A stretch of 6,799 bases of DNA from an uncultured Bacteroidales bacterium. Its GTDB lineage: Bacteria > Bacteroidota > Bacteroidia > Bacteroidales > F082. A program made the translations under genes and the position numbers. The stretch lies in the NCBI GenBank assembly GCA_937877465.1, contig CALFIT010000196.1:1-6799 (forward strand), in the 5' to 3' direction. The notes under the pieces are model-generated. The model was not told the origin of the DNA. It did no database searches and worked only from the letters and a program-made list of their open reading frames with translations. Shown here in pieces: positions 1 through 6,494 of the stretch (positions are counted from its first letter, which is position 1; every line of letters begins with the position of its first letter).

Positions 1-50
1 GCAAAATTAAGAAACAAATCCAAAACATCATCATAAATCGTGCTGTTTCC

Positions 51-81
51 TTTAAAGCTGTGGATAATTGTGTTATATTTG
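51..81 (+). promoter_or_regulatory. Candidate Bacteroidetes-type promoter for the AlbA_2 regulator
   Basis: TATATTTG at 74-81 matches the Bacteroidetes -7 consensus TAnnTTTG exactly. A TTTA at 51-54 lies 19 nt upstream, where the TTTG-like -33 element is expected. Transcription would start near 88, about 20 nt before the ATG at 108. This placement argues against the in-frame GTG at 60, which would lie upstream of the predicted transcript. The -33 element is a weak match, so the call rests mainly on the -7 box and spacing. Bases 1-50 show no gene. Confidence 0.55.
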
Positions 82-107
82 CACCCGAAACCAACCATTA
101 TTGGAAC

Positions 108-1559
108 ATGACAATTGACGACATCAAAGAGCTCGTCTCAAAAGGCGAAACCCGCACGCTTGAATTGAAGAAAACATCAGGCGAACTGAAAGACGGTATG
201 CACTCTCTTTGTGCCTTCCTTAATACAGATGGTGGCATATTGGTTCTCGGTGTTGGCCCAACTTCACTGAAAATCGAAGGGCAAATCGTAAGCGACAAAA
301 CCCGTCAAGAAATAGCGGTGGAGATGAGAAAAATCGAGCCTTTTGTCAACATCCCTGTCGAATACATTGATGTACCCGACGGCAAGGGTAAACAATTGAT
401 AGTAATAGAAGCCGACAAACATTTGTATTCCGAAGCACCGTATGTTTTCGACGGCAAGCCATACTACAAATCGGAAAGCACCACTATGCCGATGCCTCAA
501 ACCATGTATGAGCAAATGCTCAGGCATCGTGACTCCGAAACCTTCCGTTGGGATTCACTCGTTGCTGAAGACTTCTCCATTTCCGATTTGGATGAAGAAC
601 TTATCCGTAAAACGGTAAGAACAGGTATCGCAAACGGTAGGCTTTCCGGGTCCGCCGACAACGAACCTTTGGAATCGTTACTGGGCAAACTGAAATTGTT
701 GAAAGGTGGCAAGCCTACCAATGCCGCCGTTGTGCTTTTCGCCAAGGAAACCGAGCCGTACCCTCAAATTGAACTTCGAATGGCTTGTTTCAAAGGCACA
801 AACAAAAACATTTTCATTGACAACAAAAGTGAATCAGGGAACTTCTTTCACCTATTGGAAGCAGGTGTCGCCTTTTGTTTTAGGAATCTGAAACTAGGCG
901 GAGAAATCATTGGCCTTCAGCGTGATGAAAAGCTTGAAATCCCGATAGAGGCATTGCGCGAAGCGTTAATCAATGCCCTTTGCCATCGTCAATACGAACG
1001 CACCAATGGTTCGGTCAGCTTGGCCATTTATGACGACCGCCTCGAAATCGTCAATCCTGGCAAATTCCCGCCAGAGATTTCCCCTGAAAACATCAAAAAG
1101 CCACACGAGTCTTATCCGTACAACAAAAAGTTGGCTCAGTTCCTGTACCTCTGTAACTATCTTGAAAAGTGGGGTTCGGGAGCACAACGCATAATTGATT
1201 TGTGCAACGCACAAGGCATACCCGAGCCTAAATGGATAGCAGACAATGGTACGATAACCATCGTATTCCAGCGCTATAAGGAAGCTCAAGTTCATTCTGA
1301 CAAACAAGTGGTAATCGATATGATTGGCGGTAAATTGGCGGTATCTGGCGGTAAATTGGCGGTATCTGGCGGTATCATCGAAAAATTGGCAGATGTTTTC
1401 CTTTTCGTCAAGGATAATCCGAACTGCAATTCCGAGAAAGTGGCCGCCATGTTGAACAGAGGCAAGTCAACAGCCAGAAACTATCTGCATATTCTATCAG
1501 AACTTGAAATGATAAAGCCACAAGGCACATTCAAAGACCGTACCTATACAGTAGTGTAA
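108..1559 (+). CDS. RecG-like/AlbA_2 (Schlafen-type) ATP-binding transcriptional regulator
   Basis: This is a 483-aa cytosolic protein of the widespread 'AlbA_2 plus HATPase' family, often annotated as a putative transcriptional regulator or RecG-like protein; the biological role is generally unproven. Residues ~8-130 form the AlbA_2 (Schlafen AlbA) domain, with the ELKKT segment at 19-23 and a Gly-rich strand FLNTDGGILVLGV at 37-49. Residues ~280-395 form the HATPase_c_4-like ATP-binding module, with REALINALCHR at 284-294 (GHKL N-box-like E285/N289). The C-terminal ~60 residues look like a winged helix (NSEKVAAMLNRGKSTARNYL). A Gly-rich linker at 407-422 contains two exact GGKLAVS repeats. 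The ATG at 108 is preferred over GTG 60 because the -7 box lies between them. There is no clear Shine-Dalgarno sequence, as usual in Bacteroidetes. The stop at 1557-1559 is only a few bases before the left IS end, so the gene appears intact. Family assignment is confident; the regulated target is unknown. Confidence 0.88.
   Translation: MTIDDIKELVSKGETRTLELKKTSGELKDGMHSLCAFLNTDGGILVLGVGPTSLKIEGQIVSDKTRQEIAVEMRKIEPFVNIPVEYIDVPDGKGKQLIVIEADKHLYSEAPYVFDGKPYYKSESTTMPMPQTMYEQMLRHRDSETFRWDSLVAEDFSISDLDEELIRKTVRTGIANGRLSGSADNEPLESLLGKLKLLKGGKPTNAAVVLFAKETEPYPQIELRMACFKGTNKNIFIDNKSESGNFFHLLEAGVAFCFRNLKLGGEIIGLQRDEKLEIPIEALREALINALCHRQYERTNGSVSLAIYDDRLEIVNPGKFPPEISPENIKKPHESYPYNKKLAQFLYLCNYLEKWGSGAQRIIDLCNAQGIPEPKWIADNGTITIVFQRYKEAQVHSDKQVVIDMIGGKLAVSGGKLAVSGGIIEKLADVFLFVKDNPNCNSEKVAAMLNRGKSTARNYLHILSELEMIKPQGTFKDRTYTVV
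1325..1374 (+). repeat. In-frame 21-bp tandem repeat in the regulator linker
   Basis: Two exact 21-bp units (1325-1345, 1346-1366) are followed by a partial third (1367-1376). Each unit contains two copies of TGGCGGTA, so this 8-mer occurs five times, starting at 1325, 1336, 1346, 1357 and 1367, alternately 11 and 10 bp apart. The unit length is a multiple of three, so copy number changes would lengthen or shorten the linker between the ATPase and winged-helix domains by 7 residues without shifting the frame. Confidence 0.9.
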
Positions 1560-1565
1560 TATCAC

Positions 1566-1579
1566 TAATACTTTCCCAA
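1566..1579 (+). repeat. Left terminal inverted repeat of the IS
   Basis: TAATACTTTCCCAA is the exact reverse complement of 3280-3293. It lies 7 bp after the stop codon of the regulator. Its first two bases also complete the imperfect palindrome TAGTG-TAATAT-CACTA (1552-1567), which may be a target-site feature or chance. Confidence 0.85.
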
Positions 1580-1583
1580 TCCA

Positions 1584-3086
1584 TTAGACTATATCGATTT
1601 TTTTCGGTCGTCCCGGGCGGCGCTTGGGCGCCTCCTCCGGCTTGGGCAGGAGTCCGACATCCTGCAGGAGCCGCTCGTGGGACGGGTTGATGCGGATGAG
1701 TTTCCAGCCGGTCTCGTCGTACCTGATCTTCTTCGCCCTGTGAAGGATTGACATCGCCTTGCCGTAGGTCATGCGTTCCAGCACCCGCGCCTTGTCGAAG
1801 GACTTGATGAGCCTGAAGGTCAGCAGCGTGGAGAGGAAGTCGCAGAACTCGCTCCCTATGACGGAGTAGTCGTCGTGGACGCGGGTCTCGTCAAAGCCGC
1901 AGGCCGATTTGTAATAGCGTATGACAACCTCAATCTCCCAACGCTCGGAGTAGGCCTTGTAAACAATCTCAGGGGCCATGTCCAAGTCGCATTCCAGGAC
2001 AATGGTCCCGAACGAGAGCTGCCTCTGGCGGAACTCCTTGTCGTCATAGGTGCCCTCCGCCCTGGCCCTCCTCAGGTAGTCCTTCTCCTCCTTGGCGGCC
2101 TTGGCCGTGTCGCGGAACGAGTACAGCCACTTGTCCTTCCCCTGCACCTTGGCCTTCTTGCACGTGATGCCGTCGTAACCGGGAAGGAGGGTGTCGAACG
2201 AGAGCATCCCGTGCCGCCCGATCAGCTTGGAGTTGCGCTTGACAGGGTTGAGGTAGTGGAGGTCCGGATGCCCCGCGAAGTGGGCCTCCGCCGCGGACGC
2301 GGGGAAGCCCTTGTCGCCGACGATGAGGCCGCGCGTGATGTCGTTCTCCTCGATGAAGCTCTCGTAGGCGGTGCAGTCCAGCATGTTGCCGGGGAAGCAC
2401 TTCGAGCACACCGGCTCCATCGTGTCCAGGTCGAACGCGTACAGCACGGAGATGTCGCGGCTGCCGCGGACCGCCGCCTTGCGGGAGAAGTCCGACAGGG
2501 TGTTCACCCTCGACTCGTCCGACTTCAGCGTCCCGTCGATGAGCAGGTGGTGGTCGATGCCCACCGACGCGGTGCGGCTGCGCATGAAGCGGATGATCCG
2601 GGAGCAGTTCTTCCCGAGGTTGCCAAGAAAGGCGGACACCGTGTTCCTCGAAAGGGCCACCCCCGGATAAAGCTCCGACAGGAAGCTGTTGTCGTAGGCC
2701 TCCTTCAGCTCGTTGTCCTTGATGCCGGGATTGCACACGCGCAGTATGGCGATGCAATATATCTTGAGCGCGTCCGAGGTGGAGTACACCTCCTTCAGCT
2801 CGTCCAGAAGGCCCTTGAAAACGGAGTCGGCGTGAACGACGTCCGCCCAGTCCTTCAAGTCGACGGACACGGGGCTGACGCTTTTGGGCTCCGCATTGGC
2901 GATGGGGACGTACGCCCCCTCTACGATATGTCCTATGGTGGGGCCGTTCACCGGAAGGTGGCGTCCACCGACATTCTTGCATCCGACCCTCTGGCGGACT
3001 GCGTACAGGTTCTTGTCTTTGCCGTAGGCGATGACGACGGTGTTCTTCGGACGCTCGACGGCGAGGATGTCAGCAGGTATTGGCAT
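1584..3086 (-). CDS. IS4-superfamily DDE transposase
   Basis: This 500-aa transposase would catalyse cut-and-paste movement of its own IS. The RNase H-like catalytic residues are visible: D184 in LLIDGTLKSD, D258 in IVGDKGF, and E386 within the IS4 signature Y379-x2-R382-x3-E386-x6-K393 (YSERWEIEVVIRYYK). The N-terminal ~170 residues, before the DDE core, include a probable DNA-binding part. The C-terminus ends in a basic RRPGRPKK tail resembling an AT-hook. The ATG at 3086 is preferred over an in-frame upstream start at 3263. The upstream 59 codons read through the non-coding IS end and look unlike protein. A good -7 box also sits at 3111-3118, about 25 nt before ATG 3086. The stop codon lies in the TTAGACTATAT motif near the left end. 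The frame is open throughout and the catalytic set is complete, so the element may be active. Confidence 0.93.
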   Translation of the reverse strand: MPIPADILAVERPKNTVVIAYGKDKNLYAVRQRVGCKNVGGRHLPVNGPTIGHIVEGAYVPIANAEPKSVSPVSVDLKDWADVVHADSVFKGLLDELKEVYSTSDALKIYCIAILRVCNPGIKDNELKEAYDNSFLSELYPGVALSRNTVSAFLGNLGKNCSRIIRFMRSRTASVGIDHHLLIDGTLKSDESRVNTLSDFSRKAAVRGSRDISVLYAFDLDTMEPVCSKCFPGNMLDCTAYESFIEENDITRGLIVGDKGFPASAAEAHFAGHPDLHYLNPVKRNSKLIGRHGMLSFDTLLPGYDGITCKKAKVQGKDKWLYSFRDTAKAAKEEKDYLRRARAEGTYDDKEFRQRQLSFGTIVLECDLDMAPEIVYKAYSERWEIEVVIRYYKSACGFDETRVHDDYSVIGSEFCDFLSTLLTFRLIKSFDKARVLERMTYGKAMSILHRAKKIRYDETGWKLIRINPSHERLLQDVGLLPKPEEAPKRRPGRPKKIDIV

Positions 3087-3092
3087 TTCTTT

Positions 3093-3126
3093 ATATAGTC
3101 TAACAACGCGCAAAATTAGACTATAT
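3093..3126. promoter_or_regulatory. 11-bp perfect inverted repeat over the transposase promoter (candidate operator)
   Basis: ATATAGTCTAA (3093-3103) and TTAGACTATAT (3116-3126) are exact reverse complements separated by 12 bp. Together they straddle the -7 box and the predicted transcript start. The same 11-mer TTAGACTATAT occurs at 1584-1594, just inside the left IS end, and a one-base-inserted version (TAGTACTATA on the complement) is just inside the right end. Sharing of the motif by the ends and the promoter suggests a transposase binding site used for autoregulation; a 5' mRNA hairpin is another possibility. The repeat is seen directly, while its function is inferred. Confidence 0.6.
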
Positions 3127-3141
3127 TTTTGAATCCTGCAA
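3111..3141 (-). promoter_or_regulatory. Candidate transposase promoter
   Basis: On the minus strand TAATTTTG (3118 down to 3111) matches the Bacteroidetes -7 box TAnnTTTG. A TTG (3141-3139) lies 20 nt upstream as a -33 element. Transcription would begin around 3104, giving an ~18-nt leader to the ATG at 3086. Confidence 0.6.
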
Positions 3142-3182
3142 GCTTTTTGTCGACTTTTTTCGCCCCTGAACGCGACTTTTTC

Positions 3183-3229
3183 CGGGGAATGGGACCGCCG
3201 GCAGGGGCCAGCCGGAGCCAAATTCCCCG
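3183..3229. repeat. Nested inverted repeat in the non-coding right end of the IS
   Basis: The outer arms CGGGGAAT (3183-3190) and ATTCCCCG (3222-3229) are exact complements. Inside them CCGGC (3198-3202) pairs with GCCGG (3211-3215). The structure sits upstream of the transposase promoter, so only transcripts entering from the glycosyltransferase side would carry it. Such hairpins near IS ends are known in other IS families to block expression from outside transcription. That role here is inference. Confidence 0.5.
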
Positions 3230-3259
3230 AATACGCCTCAGATATGCCTCCAGACAGGG

Positions 3260-4249
3260 TCATCGTATAGTACTATTGGTTGGGAAAGTATTATTTAATC
3301 CATTCTTTGTCAGTTTATGACGAGAATATGGAGAAAACACATATTTTTTGTAAAAGCCTTCTATCCAGTATTGATAAGCCTCCAAGACATCACGGTCGTC
3401 TCTATTATACAAATAAAAGTCCTCATAGCCATTCAACCTAAATCTATCCATTTCGACATTTGACATCCTTGCCCAAACGCCACCGTCATTCATACGATAC
3501 ACCCCCATATAATCGGCGAAGCACCAACCTTTCCCTGCTTTCAACAAATGATAATGAAAGTTGAAATCCCTATGGCCGAACTTATATGGTGGCCAAACTA
3601 TAGCATCAGCCACTTCCTTTCGGTAACATAGCGTCAATGTCCATGTGAATCTGGTTCTAAAATTGTCAGCATTGATCACATCCAAACCTTCCACATTAGG
3701 ATTTGCGGCAAATGCCGCACCAACATAATCATCACTCCATGTATCTTTATTCTCATGATAAATCTTAAACCTGTGGCAACACAGGCTATAATCAGGGTGG
3801 CTTTCAAGAAAATCCACCTGCTTCTGCAACTTTAGCGGGTCGGTCCAATAGTCGTCGCCTTCGCAGAGGGCGATGTATTTCACATTGTCCGTCCATTCCT
3901 TCAGATACGGTGCCTTGGGTTTTCTTTGGCTGTAATGGTTCTCGTTCAGATAAACCACCGCAAAATAGCAATTCACATTGGTCTTGTGCCTCGCAAAAGT
4001 GACATGGCCATACGCCTCGTCCTTCTCGTAAGCGATGGAGGCGTCTTGCAAATCGAAGTTGTCGTTCAGGTATTGCCTGATCACTTCCTGCTCGCCATCG
4101 GTGGAAGCATCGTCGACGATGGTGCAGACAAACGGGAAATTGGTTTGCTGCATACAGAACCCGTTCATGGCATCGGTGATGTATCGGGCTTGGTTGTAGG
4201 TCATGCAACGGACGGCGAGAGGATGCTCTATCATATTATTTGCAACCAT
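3260..4249 (-). CDS. Family 2 glycosyltransferase, 3' end replaced by IS sequence
   Basis: This GT-A fold glycosyltransferase probably transfers a sugar from a nucleotide-sugar donor during capsule or O-antigen repeat-unit assembly at the inner face of the cytoplasmic membrane. Visible marks are the N-terminal strand AVRCMTYNQARYI (12-24), TIVDDASTDG at 43-52 (nucleotide-binding acids D46/D47), CEGDDYWTDP at 129-138 (metal-binding DxD-like D132/D133), and HRDFNFHYHLL at 226-236, where D228 is the likely acceptor-side base. No membrane segment is evident. The start is ATG 4249; ATG at codon 6 is an alternative, and neither has a clear Shine-Dalgarno. It lies 120 bp after the ATP-grasp gene on the same strand. 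The reading frame enters the IS at 3293, so the last ten residues (NTFPTNSTIR) and the TGA are IS-derived. All catalytic motifs are upstream, so activity could survive. The donor and acceptor sugars cannot be told from sequence. Confidence 0.85.
   Translation of the reverse strand: MVANNMIEHPLAVRCMTYNQARYITDAMNGFCMQQTNFPFVCTIVDDASTDGEQEVIRQYLNDNFDLQDASIAYEKDEAYGHVTFARHKTNVNCYFAVVYLNENHYSQRKPKAPYLKEWTDNVKYIALCEGDDYWTDPLKLQKQVDFLESHPDYSLCCHRFKIYHENKDTWSDDYVGAAFAANPNVEGLDVINADNFRTRFTWTLTLCYRKEVADAIVWPPYKFGHRDFNFHYHLLKAGKGWCFADYMGVYRMNDGGVWARMSNVEMDRFRLNGYEDFYLYNRDDRDVLEAYQYWIEGFYKKYVFSPYSRHKLTKNGLNNTFPTNSTIR
3280..3293 (-). repeat. Right terminal inverted repeat of the IS
   Basis: TTGGGAAAGTATTA is the exact reverse complement of the left end at 1566-1579. 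It is also translated as part of the C-terminus of the glycosyltransferase frame. Confidence 0.85.
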
Positions 4250-4369
4250 TAGTTGTTATTATTCCAAACTGAAACCTCCGTTGAAGCCTCCGTTAAAAAG
4301 AATGACAGTTTCATGCATAAGAACAATTAATTCACTTCCATATAGGCAAGTAAGCTATAGACCATCATC
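4250..4369. other. 120-bp intergenic gap between ATP-grasp and glycosyltransferase genes
   Basis: No convincing gene, promoter or terminator is seen. There is a 12-bp imperfect direct repeat, AACCTCCGTTGA (4273-4284) and AGCCTCCGTTAA (4285-4296), both holding CCTCCGTT. Read on the minus strand they give two AACGGAGG copies upstream of the glycosyltransferase start. A 19-codon minus-strand frame (4259-4318) covers them but has no other support. Confidence 0.5.
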
Positions 4370-5629
4370 TCAACAACCAATTCTTGCCTCATTAATTCTG
4401 CAAATAATCATATCTTCACCTTTTTCATCATAAACTCGGAGCAATTCATATATCTTTCTAACCGAGGCTTTTATTTCTTGTATATCGTTTGCCACCAAAT
4501 GAATCCTACAAAGAATTTGTGAAAAATCCGCAACCTTGGTCATTGTCTCCCCTTCAAAATGCCCCTGATATACATGAATTACAGGCTTTAAGTGCTTCAC
4601 TTCATCAAAACCGGATATTTTCTTTATAACGCCCTTGCGCAGAAGAATAGGAAGCTCGAATCCGACCTTATCAAATCGAGGTTGCTCTATCTTGGTTATC
4701 GACAAATCGTCGCCCATACGCCCTGTTAGAGAGTGTCTGATGAGCATGCTCAATACATTCGAACCCGTAATTGCCTCACAGATATGATAGGTCATCGTAC
4801 CGTCCAAACGGTAGGTCGGGTCAAATGGTATCACATCATTACCTACGACAAATGACTGGAAGGCAATCAAACCATTACGAATTCCAAGACTCCTTATAAG
4901 TTTACGGAATCTTTCAAGGTTGTACTTCATGAAGACTTCCAAGTGTTTGGATGGATAATAGTAACCTATAGGCAACTGTGTAATATCGGTTCCGAAATGA
5001 TGCATATAGCGGTCACACATAGCAGATACATCCGCAATGCCATTATGTACCGTAAAATATACCATAATCTCGTCCGCTACAATATACTGTTCAATTACCA
5101 CGGTCTTATTATCTGAAGCATCAAGCGCCTTTTGATAGGCGGCATCAAACTCCTCTTGCCTATGACATACAGTAATACCTCTGGAGCCTCCGTTGTCAGC
5201 TGGTTTCACAATGACAGGGAACTCTATTTCATCACCATATCGATAAGCCTTAGGGACTGTTACACCACTATCAATACACGCCTGCTTAAAAAGAATCTTG
5301 TCAATTATGACATTCAACTTTGTCCCATTAGCATAGAAAGGTTTGCCCAAAATCTCACTCAACTCCTGTGCAAAATAAATCCTCCTTTCGCTAAAGCCAG
5401 CCATAATGCCGTCCACGTTTTCATCCTTGCATTTTTTGCGCAAGGCATCAATATCAGACCAACTGACATTCCATGCTTCGTCAGCCATTAATTTTGCTGG
5501 AGCATCATTCCAATTCTCGTGATTGTCAGTAACGATTACGATCAATCCCATTTTATGAGCCTCGTTGATGATTTCCGTCTCGGAAGCATATGCGCCCAAC
5601 ACCAGCAGTTTTTTCCCTTTTATGTCCAT
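4370..5629 (-). CDS. ATP-grasp domain protein (carbamoyl-phosphate-synthase/carboxylate-amine ligase-like)
   Basis: ATP-grasp enzymes activate a carboxylate as acyl phosphate and couple it to an amine or similar nucleophile. In this setting the likely job is modifying a sugar or precursor for a surface polysaccharide; the substrate is unknown. Of 419 residues, 6-37 form a Rossmann-like pre-ATP-grasp strand-loop (KKLLVLGAYASETEII). Next come DKILFKQACIDSGVTVPKA (110-128), the ATP-binding loop FPVIVKPADNGGSRGI (137-152, K142), the adenine-contact strand VVIEQYIVADE (177-187), and a C-terminal catalytic segment FQSFVVGNDVIPFDPTYRLDG (257-277). In that last segment the usual Glu, Glu, Asn metal ligands seem to read Q258, D270 and T272, while R274 is kept. 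The start ATG 5629 is chosen because it lies 10 bp after the stop of the aminotransferase remnant. An in-frame extension to 5698 only reads the remnant in the wrong frame. The two genes look like former operon partners. Confidence 0.82.
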   Translation of the reverse strand: MDIKGKKLLVLGAYASETEIINEAHKMGLIVIVTDNHENWNDAPAKLMADEAWNVSWSDIDALRKKCKDENVDGIMAGFSERRIYFAQELSEILGKPFYANGTKLNVIIDKILFKQACIDSGVTVPKAYRYGDEIEFPVIVKPADNGGSRGITVCHRQEEFDAAYQKALDASDNKTVVIEQYIVADEIMVYFTVHNGIADVSAMCDRYMHHFGTDITQLPIGYYYPSKHLEVFMKYNLERFRKLIRSLGIRNGLIAFQSFVVGNDVIPFDPTYRLDGTMTYHICEAITGSNVLSMLIRHSLTGRMGDDLSITKIEQPRFDKVGFELPILLRKGVIKKISGFDEVKHLKPVIHVYQGHFEGETMTKVADFSQILCRIHLVANDIQEIKASVRKIYELLRVYDEKGEDMIICRINEARIGC

Positions 5630-5639
5630 ACAAACAGGT

Positions 5640-5789
5640 TTATCTTGCAACGACATCACAAATCCTTGCCATTTCTTCCTCCCCATACCGCTGGTCAACG
5701 GGCAGACACACTAAGTTCTCGGCTAGCTGGTATTCCCAATCGTCGTTTTGCTTATAATCGCAACACGGATGGTTGAGATAGGGGTTATT
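5640..5789 (-). pseudogene. C-terminal remnant of a DegT/DnrJ/EryC1/StrS-type aminotransferase
   Basis: About 49 codons remain open between an in-frame TGA at 5790-5792 and the TAA at 5640-5642. The translation contains DDWEYQLAENLVCLPVDQRY followed by GEEEM, the typical C-terminal end of PLP-dependent sugar aminotransferases. It matches the partial gene at the right edge of the window almost residue for residue over this stretch. No start codon or catalytic domain is left; the sequence upstream is the ORF6N island. The extreme C-terminus (ARICDVVAR) differs from the other copy (KRIIETIQKLIIL), so this was a related but separate paralog or a diverged duplicate. It sits directly before the ATP-grasp gene, suggesting an ancestral aminotransferase-ATP-grasp pair. 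Confidence 0.72.
5671..5750 (+). repeat. 80-bp direct repeat, copy A (aminotransferase tail)
   Basis: This stretch aligns without gaps to 6683-6762, with 71 of 80 positions identical by hand comparison. Several of the differences are silent third-position changes, so it is a duplicated or paralogous coding segment and not a short target duplication. Confidence 0.85.
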
Positions 5790-5840
5790 TCATAGTGCTG
5801 TCACTGACAACGTGATACTTGACAGGGGACAAGTTTGTCA

Positions 5841-5867
5841 CACAGAAAGCACAGAAAGCACAGAAAG
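5841..5867 (+). repeat. Array of three 9-bp units, left of the ORF6N gene
   Basis: CACAGAAAG is present three times exactly, with TCA just before it. It lies downstream of the ORF6N stop codon. A sister array with T in place of A at the seventh base of each unit lies at 6521-6547 in the same orientation. Between the remnant and this array (5790-5840) is a short palindrome-rich stretch that includes ACTTG-acagggga-CAAGT. Just after it is GCGC-ATA-GCGC. Confidence 0.9.
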
Positions 5868-5889
5868 CGCATAGCGCAGGGGTAGGTTA

Positions 5890-6483
5890 TTACTTCTTTG
5901 TGTCTTCTTTACGCACTCGTTTCACTGTATGCTTGATCTTACCGATGAAGAAATTAATTTCCAGCGAAGACTCCGTCTCCTGCGTCTGCAGGTCAGGCAT
6001 CACAATGTCACTGAGCACCTCGCCAAAATGCTGCATCTTCGTCTTCTGCACCTCTTTGTCCGTCTCCTTGTGCAACTCCAGCAACTCGCGCTTCAAGCTA
6101 CGCACCTTGAAGAAAGTTTCAATGATAGTGAAAGTCACATTTCTGGCACGTTCGCCTTTTAGGATTGTTGCCAGCATATAAAGTCCACGCTCAGTAAATG
6201 CTTTGGTGGCTCCACGACGGCTTTTATCTGACACGTTAGAAATCAAAATTTTTGATTTCAACTCGCGTAACTCACTGGGAGTCAGCTCAAACATATAATG
6301 AGCAGGAAACTTCTCAGGGTTGTTCTTTACAGCCTGATTCACCTCTCTGGTTTCAACTCCATAAAGGAACGCCACATCAGCATCGGCAATAACCTCTTGA
6401 TTGCGTATCACCGCAATCCTGTCCTCCACTTCTTTCATGCTCAACGGCATCAAGTCAGTATTCTTCTTCACTAAATCGCTCAT
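5890..6483 (-). CDS. ORF6N domain-containing protein
   Basis: This 197-aa protein carries an N-terminal ORF6N domain (about residues 19-105), a presumed DNA-binding domain named from phage proteins and common in Bacteroidetes mobile regions. The diagnostic run is visible: RNQEVIADADVAFLYGVET (27-45), then VNQAVKNNPEKFPAHYMFEL, and after it GATKAFTERGLYMLATIL. The C-terminal half is highly charged and helical, probably coiled coil (VRSLKRELLELHKETDKEVQ). The ATG at 6483 is chosen; an in-frame TTG at 6501 lies inside the GTTTCAR repeat and is unlikely. It interrupts a polysaccharide gene set and is flanked by short tandem repeats, so it looks acquired. ORF6N proteins are guessed to be regulators or phage-defence or antirepressor-like factors; nothing here decides among these. 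Confidence 0.9.
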   Translation of the reverse strand: MSDLVKKNTDLMPLSMKEVEDRIAVIRNQEVIADADVAFLYGVETREVNQAVKNNPEKFPAHYMFELTPSELRELKSKILISNVSDKSRRGATKAFTERGLYMLATILKGERARNVTFTIIETFFKVRSLKRELLELHKETDKEVQKTKMQHFGEVLSDIVMPDLQTQETESSLEINFFIGKIKHTVKRVRKEDTKK

Positions 6484-6494
6484 AATATAAATTG

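Larger units (their letters stand above)
1566..3293 (-). mobile_element. IS4-superfamily insertion sequence, about 1.73 kb, complete
   Basis: The element is bounded by perfect 14-bp inverted repeats (TAATACTTTCCCAA and its complement). Similarity continues inward with small gaps: the left end reads CCATTAGACTATATCGAT and the right end on the complement reads CCAATAGTACTATACGAT. It carries one long transposase gene reading leftward, its own promoter, and a ~200-bp non-coding right end. The interior is clearly richer in G+C than the flanking genes, a sign of separate origin. No convincing direct target duplication is visible beside the repeats (left flank ends AATATCAC, right flank begins TTTAATCC). 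The outermost bases could be off by a few positions, since the outer TAA might be flanking sequence. IS4 and IS1634 are the closest group names I can support; I cannot name the specific IS. Confidence 0.85.

Noticed and set aside
1552..1567. Palindrome TAGTG-TAATAT-CACTA as a terminator of the regulator gene
   Set aside because: The stem is only 5 bp of mostly A/T pairs, with no T-run after it, and it overlaps the IS end.
2044..2982. 312-codon minus-strand frame overlapping the transposase
   Set aside because: It is an alternative frame of the same G+C-rich gene, full of Arg, Gly and Pro, with no recognisable motif. I do not see evidence of a programmed frameshift, because the main frame already carries all catalytic residues.
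1875..3098. Long plus-strand open frame (407 codons) opposite the transposase gene
   Set aside because: It is a consequence of G+C-rich antisense sequence. The translation is low-complexity, rich in Val, Leu, Arg and Gly, with no domain, while the minus strand has a clear DDE transposase.
3087..3263. 59-codon N-terminal extension of the transposase
   Set aside because: It crosses the promoter, the inverted repeat and the hairpin segment of the IS end, and the peptide looks random. ATG 3086 lies just after the predicted transcript start.
4259..4318. 19-codon minus-strand frame (MHETVILFNGGFNGGFSLE) before the glycosyltransferase
   Set aside because: It is short, has no clear ribosome binding site, and its composition comes from a 12-bp repeat. 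A leader peptide cannot be excluded but is not supported.
5630..5698. 23-codon N-terminal extension of the ATP-grasp gene
   Set aside because: This stretch is the aminotransferase tail read in another frame. ATG 5629 begins the expected Rossmann-like strand.
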